DNA of 64,000 bases, taken from Haladaptatus halobius. Lineage in GTDB: Archaea; Halobacteriota; Halobacteria; Halobacteriales; Haladaptataceae. Every line of letters begins with the position of its first letter. The first letter of the stretch is position 1. The stretch covers positions 682,001 to 746,000 of the forward strand of contig NZ_CP085335.1 of NCBI RefSeq assembly GCF_020618475.1, in the 5' to 3' direction. The translations under genes were made by a program, and so were the position numbers. The notes under the pieces are model-generated. The model had not been told where the DNA came from, did not search any database, and saw only the letters and a list, made by a program, of their open reading frames with translations. Shown here one piece after another: positions 53,038 through 60,814 of this stretch.

Positions 53038-56000
53038 TTACCGGCGGTTGCCGGTCGCCTCGTCGGTCGTCTCGACGCCTCGAATCTCGAATCGGGCACC
53101 GCCGTTCGCCGCGTCGGTCACGGTTATCTCCCACCCGTGCGCCTCGGCGATCTCTCGGACGATAGCGAGTCCGAGTCCCGTCCCTTGGCTCGGGGAGTAG
53201 CCGTACTCGAACACTTTGCACCGCTCTTCGGGCGAGATTCCCCGTCCGTTGTCCTCCACGTAGAGACCACCGATAGACTCGTCGGGCGGCGCGGGGGTCG
53301 CTTCGTCTCCGGCGTCCGGCAAGAGTCCGACGCGGACTTCGACGTCGTCTCGCCCGTGTTCGACGGCGTTCCGAAACAGGTTCTCGAACGCGGTTTGGAG
53401 TCGATTCTCGTCGGCCAGAATCGTCCGACTCGTCTCGTCGACGTGGATGGTCGCTTCGGCCGTCTCCACGTATCGCCACGCGTTCTCGGCGACGTTCGAG
53501 AGGGATACCGGGTTCGATTCCGTGACTGTCTGTCCCTCTCGCGCCATCGTCAACAGGTTCCGGATTATGGTCTCCATCCTGTCGAGCGCTCGCTGCACTT
53601 CGTTTAAATCGTCCGGGTCGCCGTCGTTTCGCGCCATCGTCAGATACCCCTGCGCGATTCCCAGCGGATTCCGGAGGTCGTGCGAGACGACGCTCGCGAA
53701 CCGGTCTAATTTTCGCTCGCGCTCTTTGCGCTCGGTGATATCCCGAACGACGCCGACGCGTTCGCCGGACGGTAGGAGCGCGAACGTCGCCTCGGTTCGG
53801 ATCGTCTCGCCGTCGTCGGGGTGGATGTCCATCTCGATCTTCCCGGTGTCCCGCTCCCCGACCCGAAGTTCGCGTTCGAGTCGGATGGCTAGTTCTCGTA
53901 TCTCGTCGCTGGTGACGAGCGAAACCTGCGACTCCACGAGCTCCTCCGGCGAGTAGCCCGTCATCTTCGCGTACGTCTCGTTGACCATCGTGTAGTAGCC
54001 GTCTTCGTCCACGGTGTACACGCCGTCGTTTACGGTTTCGATGATGGTCTCGTACTGTTCGAGTTCGCGTTCGCGCTCCACCCGTTCGGTGATATCCTGT
54101 GCGAAGCTCAACCCGGCGAATATCTCCCCGTCGGCGTCTCGCACGGGCGTCGTCCAGACTTCGAATGTTCGCCCGGCGAAGTCGGCTTCGGAGGAGTTCG
54201 TCTCGCCTTCGAGCGCGCTCCGGAAGAGGGGTTTCAGCGCGACGGAAGTTTCGGAAGAAAACACCTCCGCGACGGTGTGCCCTTCGATATCCTCGGCGGA
54301 GTTTTCGAGGTCGTCGAAGATGGCCCCCTCCACGAGGGTAAATCGGAGGTCGTAATCGTAGAGGCCGACCGCGCCGTCCGGAAAGTGCTCGGCGAGCACG
54401 CGGTACCGTTGTTCCGACTTTTCGAGTGCCCGTCGCTGTTCGACCTGTTCGGTGACGTCTTGGGACATCCCCATCCCCGCGAACACCTCGCCGTCGGCGT
54501 CTCGAACCGGAATCGCCTGAATGAGAAGGATACGGTCGCCGTAGTCGACCTCGAAATTGCTCTCTTCGCCGTCGAGCGCGGCGCGGTAGTGGCGCTCGAA
54601 CGTCGCACGGACTTCCGGCGGGTGGGCGTCACCGACGTTGCTCCCGACCATCTCCTCGCGTTCGACACCGAGCTGATTCGTGAGCGTCCCCTCGACGAGC
54701 GTGTACTGGAGGTCGTGGTCGAACAGTACGACCGAGCCGTTCGGGAAGTGTTCGGCGAGGGTTCGGTAGCGTCGTTCCGATTCCGCGAGCGCCCGTTCGT
54801 ATTTGACGCGCTCGCTGACGTCGCGGAAGTAGACCGACAGTCCCGTCTCGGAGGGGTACGCGTTGAACTCAACCCAGATATCGAGCCCCCGGTAGTAGTT
54901 ATCGAAGCTGGTCGGCTCCTGCGTCTCCATCGCTTCGTAAAACTCCTCCCAGAGTGCGGTTTCGGCGGTGTCGGGGAACACGTCCCAGATAATCTCCCCT
55001 AACACCTCCGTCTCGGAAAGCTGCATGATCTCCTCGGCTCTTTCGTTGACGTGCGTGAACCGCCACTCCTCGTCGAGCGCGTAGAACGCGTCCGAGACTC
55101 GACCGAGAATCTCGCTCAGTTCGGTTTCGAGATGCTGCTCGCGCTCTTTCAAAGCGGTGATATCCTCGCTGGCGGTGATGACCCGTTCGAGGCTACCGTC
55201 GGGGTTGAACACGGGAGCGGCGTTCACGGAGAACCACATGCGTTCGCCGCTCGGCTTCTCGACGGCGACCTCCTCGTCGAACACCGCCTCCTCGTGCTCC
55301 AGCGCGTGAGCGGTCGGCGAGTCGTCGTGGGAGATGGGGTCGCCGTCGGCGTCGTAGAAGCTCCACTCGCCGATGTCCTCCGGCGTTTCGATAATCTCGT
55401 CCTCGGAGAGTCCGAGGAAGTTCTGTGCGCGTTGATTCGCGTGCAGTATCGTCCCGTCGGACGCCCGCACCGACAGCGAAACCGGCGCCGTGTTCAGTAT
55501 CTCTTCGGTCAGGTCGCGTTCCTGCCGGAGCTGTTGTTCGTACTCCCGGCGCTCGGTCATATCGCGGGTGACTTTGGTGAATCCCGTGAGCGTTCCGTCA
55601 TCGTCGCGGATGGCGGTTATCGTGACGTTGGCCCAGAACTGGGAGCCGTCTTCGCGGACGCGCCACCCCTCGTCTTCGACCTGACCCTGTTCGCGCGCCT
55701 TTTTAAGGTTCCGTTCGGGGACGCCGTGATCGCTGTCCTCCTCGGTGTAGAAGTTCGAGAAGTGTTTTCCGACGATATCCTCGGCGTCGTATCCTTTGAT
55801 CTGCCTCGCACCCTCGTTCCACGTGACGACGTACCCGTCCGGGTCGAGGAGGAAGATGGCGTACTCCTTGACGGTGCCGACCAGCGAGCGGAACTGGGCG
55901 TGGTCGGCCGATTTGGCGTCGCTCTGTAACCACCAGACGCGAGTCCCCCCGCCGACCGTCTTGGTCCTCACGTCGCCGTGCTCGACCAGTTCGTGGAGCG

Positions 56001-56130
56001 TCTTAGAGGCGACCTGCGGAGGGCAGTTCAGTTCCGTCGCGAGTTCGCTCGCCGTAACCGGTTCGCCCGGCGTCCCGAGACTCTCGAGGGACGCGAACGC
56101 TTCCGCGAGCGTGATTCGCTTGGAACTCAT
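53038..56130 (-). CDS. multi-PAS sensor histidine kinase with N-terminal helix-turn-helix
   Basis: 1030 residues. Residues 1-68 are a winged helix-like domain (ASELATELNCPPQVASKTLH, then VGGGTRVWW). About six PAS domains follow (roughly 80-200, 205-330, 335-455, 460-575, 580-695 and 700-815). HisKA with the phospho-acceptor His is RFASVVSHDLRNPLGIAQGY (about 835), and the HATPase domain has NLFRNAVEHG, VEDNGRGISPEE and GTGLGLAIVREIAEAHGWEI. No membrane helix is seen, so sensing is intracellular, e.g. redox. The DNA-binding-like N-terminus on a kinase is notable. No response regulator gene lies nearby. It is divergent from the glyoxylate operon. Confidence 0.9.
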   Translation of the reverse strand: MSSKRITLAEAFASLESLGTPGEPVTASELATELNCPPQVASKTLHELVEHGDVRTKTVGGGTRVWWLQSDAKSADHAQFRSLVGTVKEYAIFLLDPDGYVVTWNEGARQIKGYDAEDIVGKHFSNFYTEEDSDHGVPERNLKKAREQGQVEDEGWRVREDGSQFWANVTITAIRDDDGTLTGFTKVTRDMTERREYEQQLRQERDLTEEILNTAPVSLSVRASDGTILHANQRAQNFLGLSEDEIIETPEDIGEWSFYDADGDPISHDDSPTAHALEHEEAVFDEEVAVEKPSGERMWFSVNAAPVFNPDGSLERVITASEDITALKEREQHLETELSEILGRVSDAFYALDEEWRFTHVNERAEEIMQLSETEVLGEIIWDVFPDTAETALWEEFYEAMETQEPTSFDNYYRGLDIWVEFNAYPSETGLSVYFRDVSERVKYERALAESERRYRTLAEHFPNGSVVLFDHDLQYTLVEGTLTNQLGVEREEMVGSNVGDAHPPEVRATFERHYRAALDGEESNFEVDYGDRILLIQAIPVRDADGEVFAGMGMSQDVTEQVEQRRALEKSEQRYRVLAEHFPDGAVGLYDYDLRFTLVEGAIFDDLENSAEDIEGHTVAEVFSSETSVALKPLFRSALEGETNSSEADFAGRTFEVWTTPVRDADGEIFAGLSFAQDITERVERERELEQYETIIETVNDGVYTVDEDGYYTMVNETYAKMTGYSPEELVESQVSLVTSDEIRELAIRLERELRVGERDTGKIEMDIHPDDGETIRTEATFALLPSGERVGVVRDITERKERERKLDRFASVVSHDLRNPLGIAQGYLTMARNDGDPDDLNEVQRALDRMETIIRNLLTMAREGQTVTESNPVSLSNVAENAWRYVETAEATIHVDETSRTILADENRLQTAFENLFRNAVEHGRDDVEVRVGLLPDAGDEATPAPPDESIGGLYVEDNGRGISPEERCKVFEYGYSPSQGTGLGLAIVREIAEAHGWEITVTDAANGGARFEIRGVETTDEATGNRR

Positions 56131-56442
56131 TACGCTTTCTTCTCGGATGGATTATCATAGGTCTTTCTCCTTTTTCTCGCCGTCCTTGGACATCCACGGG
56201 CGAGGGGGAGCCGAAACCATTCGGCGAACTATAATGTGAGACAATCACAATCAATTAAAGGCCCTTATTCACCATCCAAGCGTAGATACGCATTAATGAA
56301 TATTAACATTATAAATCATAATGTTTATATCCCGAACGCTGGTCAAGCCCGATGCGGTGAAATAAATGCCAGTATCCGTAGACCGCTCCCGACGCCGCGG
56401 TAGAATAGCCCTTCAGCTACCCCAACAGACGACCCGACTGAT
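56131..56442. other. regulatory spacer between the histidine kinase and the glyoxylate operon
   Basis: No gene. It holds the AT-rich promoter core of the operon (56290-56330), the palindrome at 56305-56325 and an untranslated leader of about 90 bases before 56443. Confidence 0.6.
56305..56330 (+). promoter_or_regulatory. palindrome AACATTAT-N5-ATAATGTT overlapping the aceA operon TATA box
   Basis: A perfect 8-base inverted repeat (56305-56312 and 56318-56325, 5-base spacer) directly overlaps the likely TATA element TTTATAT (56324-56330). Such placement is typical of a repressor operator that blocks TBP/TFB binding. The regulator is unknown; carbon-source control of the glyoxylate cycle is expected. 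Confidence 0.5.
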
Positions 56443-56631
56443 ATGACCAAGCCGACTCGATACGACCGCACCGAAGTCGAAGGACCGACCGTTCCGAACG
56501 TCTCGCGTAGAGGCGGACGACCGCGCTCGACCGACGAAGTCGACGCGCTTAAGCGAGAGCTCGTGACGATCCACACTCGACTCGACCGAATCGAAGCTAC
56601 ACTCCAGAACACGACCGCTGACGACCGATGA
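56443..56631 (+). CDS. small protein leading the glyoxylate operon
   Basis: 62 residues, basic in the first half ([13 protein letters not shown]) and coiled-coil-like in the second ([20 protein letters not shown]). Its stop overlaps the isocitrate lyase start as ATGA, a sign of translational coupling. I do not recognise it; the arrangement suggests a regulator or accessory peptide for the lyase. It may be conserved with the operon in other Halobacteria, which could be checked by searching. Confidence 0.6.
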   Translation: MTKPTRYDRTEVEGPTVPNVSRRGGRPRSTDEVDALKRELVTIHTRLDRIEATLQNTTADDR

Positions 56632-57656
56632 TTCCAGACAAAGATGTTACCACGACGAACCTCGAGAATCGCGCCGCACAAGAGTTCCGCGACATGCTGA
56701 ACAACCAGGATTACGTGTTCGCGCCCGGGCTCTACCACGCGCTCGACGCCCGCCTCGCCGAGATGGCCGGCCTCGACGCTGCGTACATGAGCGGCTACTC
56801 GACGGTGTTGGGACAGTTCGGCTTCCCCGACTTGGAGATGGTGACGATGACCGAGATGGTCGAGAACGCCAAGCGGATCGTCGAGGCGAGTAACATCCCC
56901 GTCATCGCGGACTGCGACACCGGCTACGGCGGCATCCACAACGTCCGCCGCGCCGTCCGCGAGTACGAGAAGGCGGGGGTCGCCGCCATCCACATCGAAG
57001 ACCAGACGACGCCGAAGCGGTGCGGCCACATCGCGGGCAAGCAGATCGTCTCGCGCGAAAAAGCCCGCTCTCGGTTCGAGGCCGCGGTGGACGCGAAGCA
57101 GTCGGACGACACGGTCATCATCGCCCGAACCGATGCATACGGGTCGGCGAACGGCGATTGGGAGGAACACCTCGAACGCGGTCGCATCTACGCGGACGCA
57201 GGCGTCGACATCGTCTGGCCCGAGATGCCCGACCCGAGCCGGGAGGACGCGGTCGAGTACGCCGAGACCATCCACGAGACTCACCCCGACCTCAAACTCG
57301 CGTTCAACTACTCATCGTCGTTCGCGTGGTCGGAGGAAGACGACCCGCTCACGTTCCAAGAGCTGGGTGACCTCGGCTACAAGTACATCTTCATCACGCT
57401 GTTCGCGCTCCACTCGGGCGCACACAGCGTCTACGAGGACTTCAATAAGCTGTCGGAGTCGGACGAACAGGCGCAGTTCGACCTCGAAGGGCGGTATCTC
57501 GACCACCCGACCGAGTCGCACCACGAACTCTCGTTCGTGAGTCGGTATCAGGACATCGAGAAGCAGTTCGACCCCGAGGCTCGCGAGCGTATCGAGGGCT
57601 CCGAAGGGTACAGCGAAGATCAGACCGACCCTATCAAGTCCGAGACCGATGATTGA
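56628..57656 (+). CDS. aceA: isocitrate lyase
   Basis: 342 residues. It cleaves isocitrate into succinate and glyoxylate in the glyoxylate shunt. The catalytic loop reads [13 protein letters not shown] (Cys near residue 130), the Mg-binding region is [11 protein letters not shown], and [13 protein letters not shown] is the phosphoenolpyruvate-mutase-fold start. The protein is short compared with bacterial AceA (about 430) because the haloarchaeal type lacks the extra helical domain. It overlaps the small gene upstream by 4 bases and malate synthase downstream by 8. It is cytoplasmic and expected to be induced on acetate or lipids. Confidence 0.92.
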   Translation: MIPDKDVTTTNLENRAAQEFRDMLNNQDYVFAPGLYHALDARLAEMAGLDAAYMSGYSTVLGQFGFPDLEMVTMTEMVENAKRIVEASNIPVIADCDTGYGGIHNVRRAVREYEKAGVAAIHIEDQTTPKRCGHIAGKQIVSREKARSRFEAAVDAKQSDDTVIIARTDAYGSANGDWEEHLERGRIYADAGVDIVWPEMPDPSREDAVEYAETIHETHPDLKLAFNYSSSFAWSEEDDPLTFQELGDLGYKYIFITLFALHSGAHSVYEDFNKLSESDEQAQFDLEGRYLDHPTESHHELSFVSRYQDIEKQFDPEARERIEGSEGYSEDQTDPIKSETDD

Positions 57657-58569
57657 GACGAACGGCGTCAAACTGCGGCGGAGTCAACTGGCGACGCCCG
57701 GAAGCGACCCAGAGATGATATCGAAAGCGCCGTCGTCGGGTGCCGACGAGGCGTTCCTCGACCTCGAAGATTCGGTGGCTCCGAACGAGAAAGTGGCCGC
57801 CCGCGAGAACGTCATCGAGGGCCTCATCGACGGGGACTGGAGCGAGACGCTCCCCTGCTTCCGGATGAACGGGGTCAAGACGGAGTGGTGGTACGACGAT
57901 ATCATCGAAGTCGTCGGTCAGGCCGGCGAGTACGTCGACACCATCATGGTGCCGATGGTTCACGGGCCGCGCACCGTGCACACCGTCGAGAACCTGCTCG
58001 CGCAGGTCGAGGTCAACAACGACCTCCCGGTCGGCGAGATCGGCTTGCAGACCCAGATAGAGAGCGCCGAAGGGATGAACAACGTCGTCGAGATAGCCAA
58101 GGCGAGCGAGCGCATCGAATCGCTCGTGTTCGGTCCCGGCGACTACACGGCGAGCGTCGGTGCGGCGGGTCTCACCATTGGAAGCGGCGACGGCTACCCC
58201 GGTCACTACTGGCATTACCAACTCGCTCGCATCGCGCACGCCGCGAAGGCGGAAGGCTTGCAGGTGATGGACGGGCCGTTCGCGGAGATAGAGGACACCG
58301 AGGGCTTCCGCGACTCCTGTCGCTACGCGAGCATGGTGGGCTGTGACGGCAAGTGGGCGATCCACCCGAGCCAGATCGAACCGGCGAACGAGGTGTTCGC
58401 CCCGAGCGAGACGGAAGCGGAAAAGGCGCGCCGCATCGTCGAAGAGTACGAGCGAGCGACCGCGGAGGGTCGCGGTGCGGTGTCCGTCGACGGCGAGATG
58501 GTCGACGAAGCCACGAACAAGATGGCACAGAACATCGTCGCGCAGGCCGAACAAGCGGACCTCTACTGA
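57649..58569 (+). CDS. aceB: haloarchaeal malate synthase (CitE-like, AceB)
   Basis: 306 residues of the CitE/HpcH aldolase-like barrel that haloarchaea use for malate synthase. It carries [20 protein letters not shown] at the N-terminus, the acid cluster [34 protein letters not shown] (metal-binding Glu) and [12 protein letters not shown] (Asp). It condenses glyoxylate with acetyl-CoA. The start overlaps the end of aceA by 8 bases, so the enzymes are made in step. An extra C-terminal helix in place of the classic malate synthase domains is normal here. Confidence 0.9.
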   Translation: MIETNGVKLRRSQLATPGSDPEMISKAPSSGADEAFLDLEDSVAPNEKVAARENVIEGLIDGDWSETLPCFRMNGVKTEWWYDDIIEVVGQAGEYVDTIMVPMVHGPRTVHTVENLLAQVEVNNDLPVGEIGLQTQIESAEGMNNVVEIAKASERIESLVFGPGDYTASVGAAGLTIGSGDGYPGHYWHYQLARIAHAAKAEGLQVMDGPFAEIEDTEGFRDSCRYASMVGCDGKWAIHPSQIEPANEVFAPSETEAEKARRIVEEYERATAEGRGAVSVDGEMVDEATNKMAQNIVAQAEQADLY

Positions 58570-58584
58570 CTATCTGACGAACCA

Positions 58585-58607
58585 CGACGTTCGTCGCGTT
58601 CTTTTTT
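58585..58607 (+). terminator. terminator of the glyoxylate operon
   Basis: The small perfect stem CGACG-TT-CGTCG (58585-58596) is followed by CGTTC and a run of six T (58602-58607). It lies 16 bases after the aceB stop, fitting an archaeal T-tract terminator. Confidence 0.55.
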
Positions 58608-58756
58608 GTCGCTCGTCTTCGGCAGAATCGTCGTCGCGCACCTCTCGGCAGTTTTGAAAATGAAAACATTCTGGTAATAGAGTATTCGTCTCACAGTAAA
58701 AAATCTGATTCAACATCGGCACCCACTTATATCCCCGGTTTTAGCCGCGGAAATCC

Positions 58757-58770
58757 TTAATATATTAAAT
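58757..58770 (+). promoter_or_regulatory. TATA box of the DUF6230-like gene
   Basis: TTAATATATTAAAT is centred about 23 bases before the ATG at 58786, matching a leaderless promoter. It drives the DUF6230/DUF6114-like pair. Confidence 0.6.
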
Positions 58771-58785
58771 AGTGATAAACCGGGT

Positions 58786-59385
58786 ATGGCAATCGATACC
58801 AGGAAGTTCGCGATAACGATGGTTGCTGCGCTCGTGTTCCAAACAGGCGTCGTTGGCGCAATCATGACCGGCGGTGCCGCCGTCGCGGTTCCGACGGCAG
58901 GTGTCGGCGGCTTCACGGTGACGTTCGACAAGCTAGAGGGGCAAGGATTCACGCAGTACGCATCGATGGAGAACTCCAGCGAGTGTCCGGCCTATCCGTC
59001 GGCGGTTGCGAAGATCGATAAAGGGAGCATACACAACATGAAACTCTACAAGGACATCAAAGTCCCCAAGGAGATGCCCGGCGGTGGGAACACTGTGAGG
59101 GTTCTAATCGCGGCGGACAAGCCGGTGAAATTCACCGGCTTGACGCAGAAGTTCACCTACCTGGAAGGGAACCTCCAGATGAAAAACCAGCAGATATCCT
59201 CCGATCCGGGGAGCATGAAGAGCGCCCTCTCGCTCTCGGCTCCGTCCATCGTCATCAAGGACGGGAAGATTCACGCCCAGAGCCAGTTCCTGCGGAGCAT
59301 CACGCTGAAGGGAACGCACGTCCAGACCAAGGTGAACCCCGACAACGACACTAAGTTCCCGGCGAACCAGTGCGCGGCCTCGTAA
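58786..59385 (+). CDS. DUF6230-like secreted/membrane-anchored protein
   Basis: 199 residues. The N-terminal hydrophobic helix (about residues 9-36, FAITMVAALVFQTGVVGAIM) acts as signal or anchor; the rest is a beta-rich domain: GGFTVTFDKLEGQGFTQYAS, then PSAVAKIDKGSIHNMKLYKD, then FTGLTQKFTYLEGNLQMKNQ and a final conserved-looking Cys (NQCAAS). This matches the DUF6230 family known mainly from Streptomyces and relatives, where it is also followed by a DUF6114 gene. It is unusually Lys-rich and not strongly acidic for a haloarchaeal secreted protein. The neighbouring DUF6114-like gene starts 40 bases later. Confidence 0.72.
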   Translation: MAIDTRKFAITMVAALVFQTGVVGAIMTGGAAVAVPTAGVGGFTVTFDKLEGQGFTQYASMENSSECPAYPSAVAKIDKGSIHNMKLYKDIKVPKEMPGGGNTVRVLIAADKPVKFTGLTQKFTYLEGNLQMKNQQISSDPGSMKSALSLSAPSIVIKDGKIHAQSQFLRSITLKGTHVQTKVNPDNDTKFPANQCAAS

Positions 59386-59424
59386 ACGAGAGCTAACGGA
59401 AAATCCACCAAGAGGAATCCAACA

Positions 59425-59838
59425 ATGTCCACAACCTACGGATCACAGTTCGGGACGTACCGCTCACGGTTCGCGTCGTGGCGACACGACCGACCCTTCT
59501 GGGGCGGCGCGCTCGTCCTTCTCGGCGGACTCATCATCGGCATCATCCCCGCCGAACTCGCGCTCACCTTCGCGCTCGTCCCGAGCATGTTTATGTTCGC
59601 CGGACTGGTGTTCGCCATCTTTGTCATCCTCTGTGGCGTCTTCGCGCTGCTGCGGCCGGATTTCGCGGAGTTCTTCGGGGCCGCCGCCATCCTGTTGTCT
59701 ATCGCTTCCATCGTCGGGGCGCTCGGCGGTTTCGGCATCGGGATGATGTTCGGCGTGCTCGGCGGTGCGATGTGCGTCGCGTGGGAAGACCCCAGAGAGA
59801 CGGAATCGACTTCCGACGAGCAGGCGGCGGTGGCGTGA
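59425..59838 (+). CDS. DUF6114-like membrane protein
   Basis: 137 residues with four closely packed helices (about 27-45, 50-75, 78-100, 100-125). The pattern PFWGGALVLLGGLIIGIIPA, then FALLRPDFAEFFGAAAILLS and GALGGFGIGMMFGVLGGAMC, matches the DUF6114 family. In actinobacteria it is always next to a DUF6230 gene, as here, so the two probably form one unit, perhaps the soluble partner held at the membrane by this one. The tail is acidic and cytoplasmic. Confidence 0.74.
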   Translation: MSTTYGSQFGTYRSRFASWRHDRPFWGGALVLLGGLIIGIIPAELALTFALVPSMFMFAGLVFAIFVILCGVFALLRPDFAEFFGAAAILLSIASIVGALGGFGIGMMFGVLGGAMCVAWEDPRETESTSDEQAAVA

Positions 59839-59967
59839 CGCTTGACGCTCGCTGACTCAACCTGCTTTTCGTTCGGTACTCCCGATTCGCAGCCACCGCC
59901 ACCGACTCACGAACCGTTCCCGTTTCCGGAACAGCAGTACCGATAAGGGACGTTTCAGCGATCTCAG

Positions 59968-60014
59968 GACGTCTCCCGTCCGAACTTAGGAGACGTATAA
60001 TAATGTACGTCTCC
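59968..60014 (+). promoter_or_regulatory. palindromic operator GGAGACGTA-N8-TACGTCTCC around the HTH-10 promoter
   Basis: A perfect 9-base inverted repeat occupies 59989-59997 and 60006-60014, with the TATA-like TATAATAAT inside it, and a third half-site ACGTCTCC at about 59969-59977. It lies 22 bases before the regulator's ATG at 60036. The layout suggests autoregulation by that HTH-10 protein, possibly with control of the neighbouring secreted-protein genes. Confidence 0.6.
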
Positions 60015-60035
60015 AAAGTTATAGGAACACTGACA

Positions 60036-60689
60036 ATGAGATATCTCACCCTCAGGCTGATGCTGGACGGCGACGGGATTCACCCGGTCGGCGATCTCAT
60101 CGCGGCACACCCTGCCATCCAGCGGGAGGAACTCATCCACGTCAACGCCCTGTTCAGCGGGGACGGTGTGCTCTTTTACCGGCTTCGAGGCGACGTGGAC
60201 GCGCTCGCCGAGGAACTGGACGCCCACGAGTCGGTTCTCGCGTACGACATCCTCGACAGGCAGCAAGCGCAGTTTCACATCTACATCTACGTCGAATCCG
60301 GCGAACCGGCCGGGACGCTCATGCACATCGCCGAGAAGTACGCCCTGATAATCGACACGCCGCTCACGTACACCGACTCCGGCGATATCTTGGTGACCGT
60401 CGTCGGTACGGAGGAGATGGTGCAACGAGCGTTCCGAGCGCTGCCGCAGTGGATCGACATCGAAGTCGAGCAGACCGGCGAGTACACGCCCAACTTTGGC
60501 TATCTGCTCTCGCAGCTGACCGACCGACAGCGCGAGGTTCTCGAAACGGCGGTCAGACTCGGCTACTATCAGATTCCGCGGCAGGTCACGCACGCGGACA
60601 TTGCGGAGCGACTCGAATGCGCACCCAGCACCGTCGACGAACATCTCCGAAAGAGCGAACAACACCTCTTTTCGACGCTCTTCGGATAG
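60036..60689 (+). CDS. HTH-10 (Bat-like) transcriptional regulator
   Basis: 217 residues from the ATG at 60036 (MRYLTLRLMLDGDGIHPVGD). The first 150 residues are the sensing domain; the C-terminus is the HTH-10 (LTDRQREVLETAVRLGYYQI, then HADIAERLECAPSTVDEHLR). It is a paralogue of the protein at 35102. The upstream in-frame Met at 60003 lies inside the palindrome and so is unlikely to be the start. It sits between the DUF6230/DUF6114-like pair and the repeat protein, all on one strand, so it probably controls one or both. Confidence 0.84.
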   Translation: MRYLTLRLMLDGDGIHPVGDLIAAHPAIQREELIHVNALFSGDGVLFYRLRGDVDALAEELDAHESVLAYDILDRQQAQFHIYIYVESGEPAGTLMHIAEKYALIIDTPLTYTDSGDILVTVVGTEEMVQRAFRALPQWIDIEVEQTGEYTPNFGYLLSQLTDRQREVLETAVRLGYYQIPRQVTHADIAERLECAPSTVDEHLRKSEQHLFSTLFG

Positions 60690-60814
60690 TTTCTACTCGA
60701 AAACACGACGTACGACAACGCTCACCGCCATATAAATAACCGGAAATGCACAAGGGAATTAATTTACTGCTGAAGGTGCATGTTAGTGGTAGTCATAACC
60801 GACAGTGAATATTC

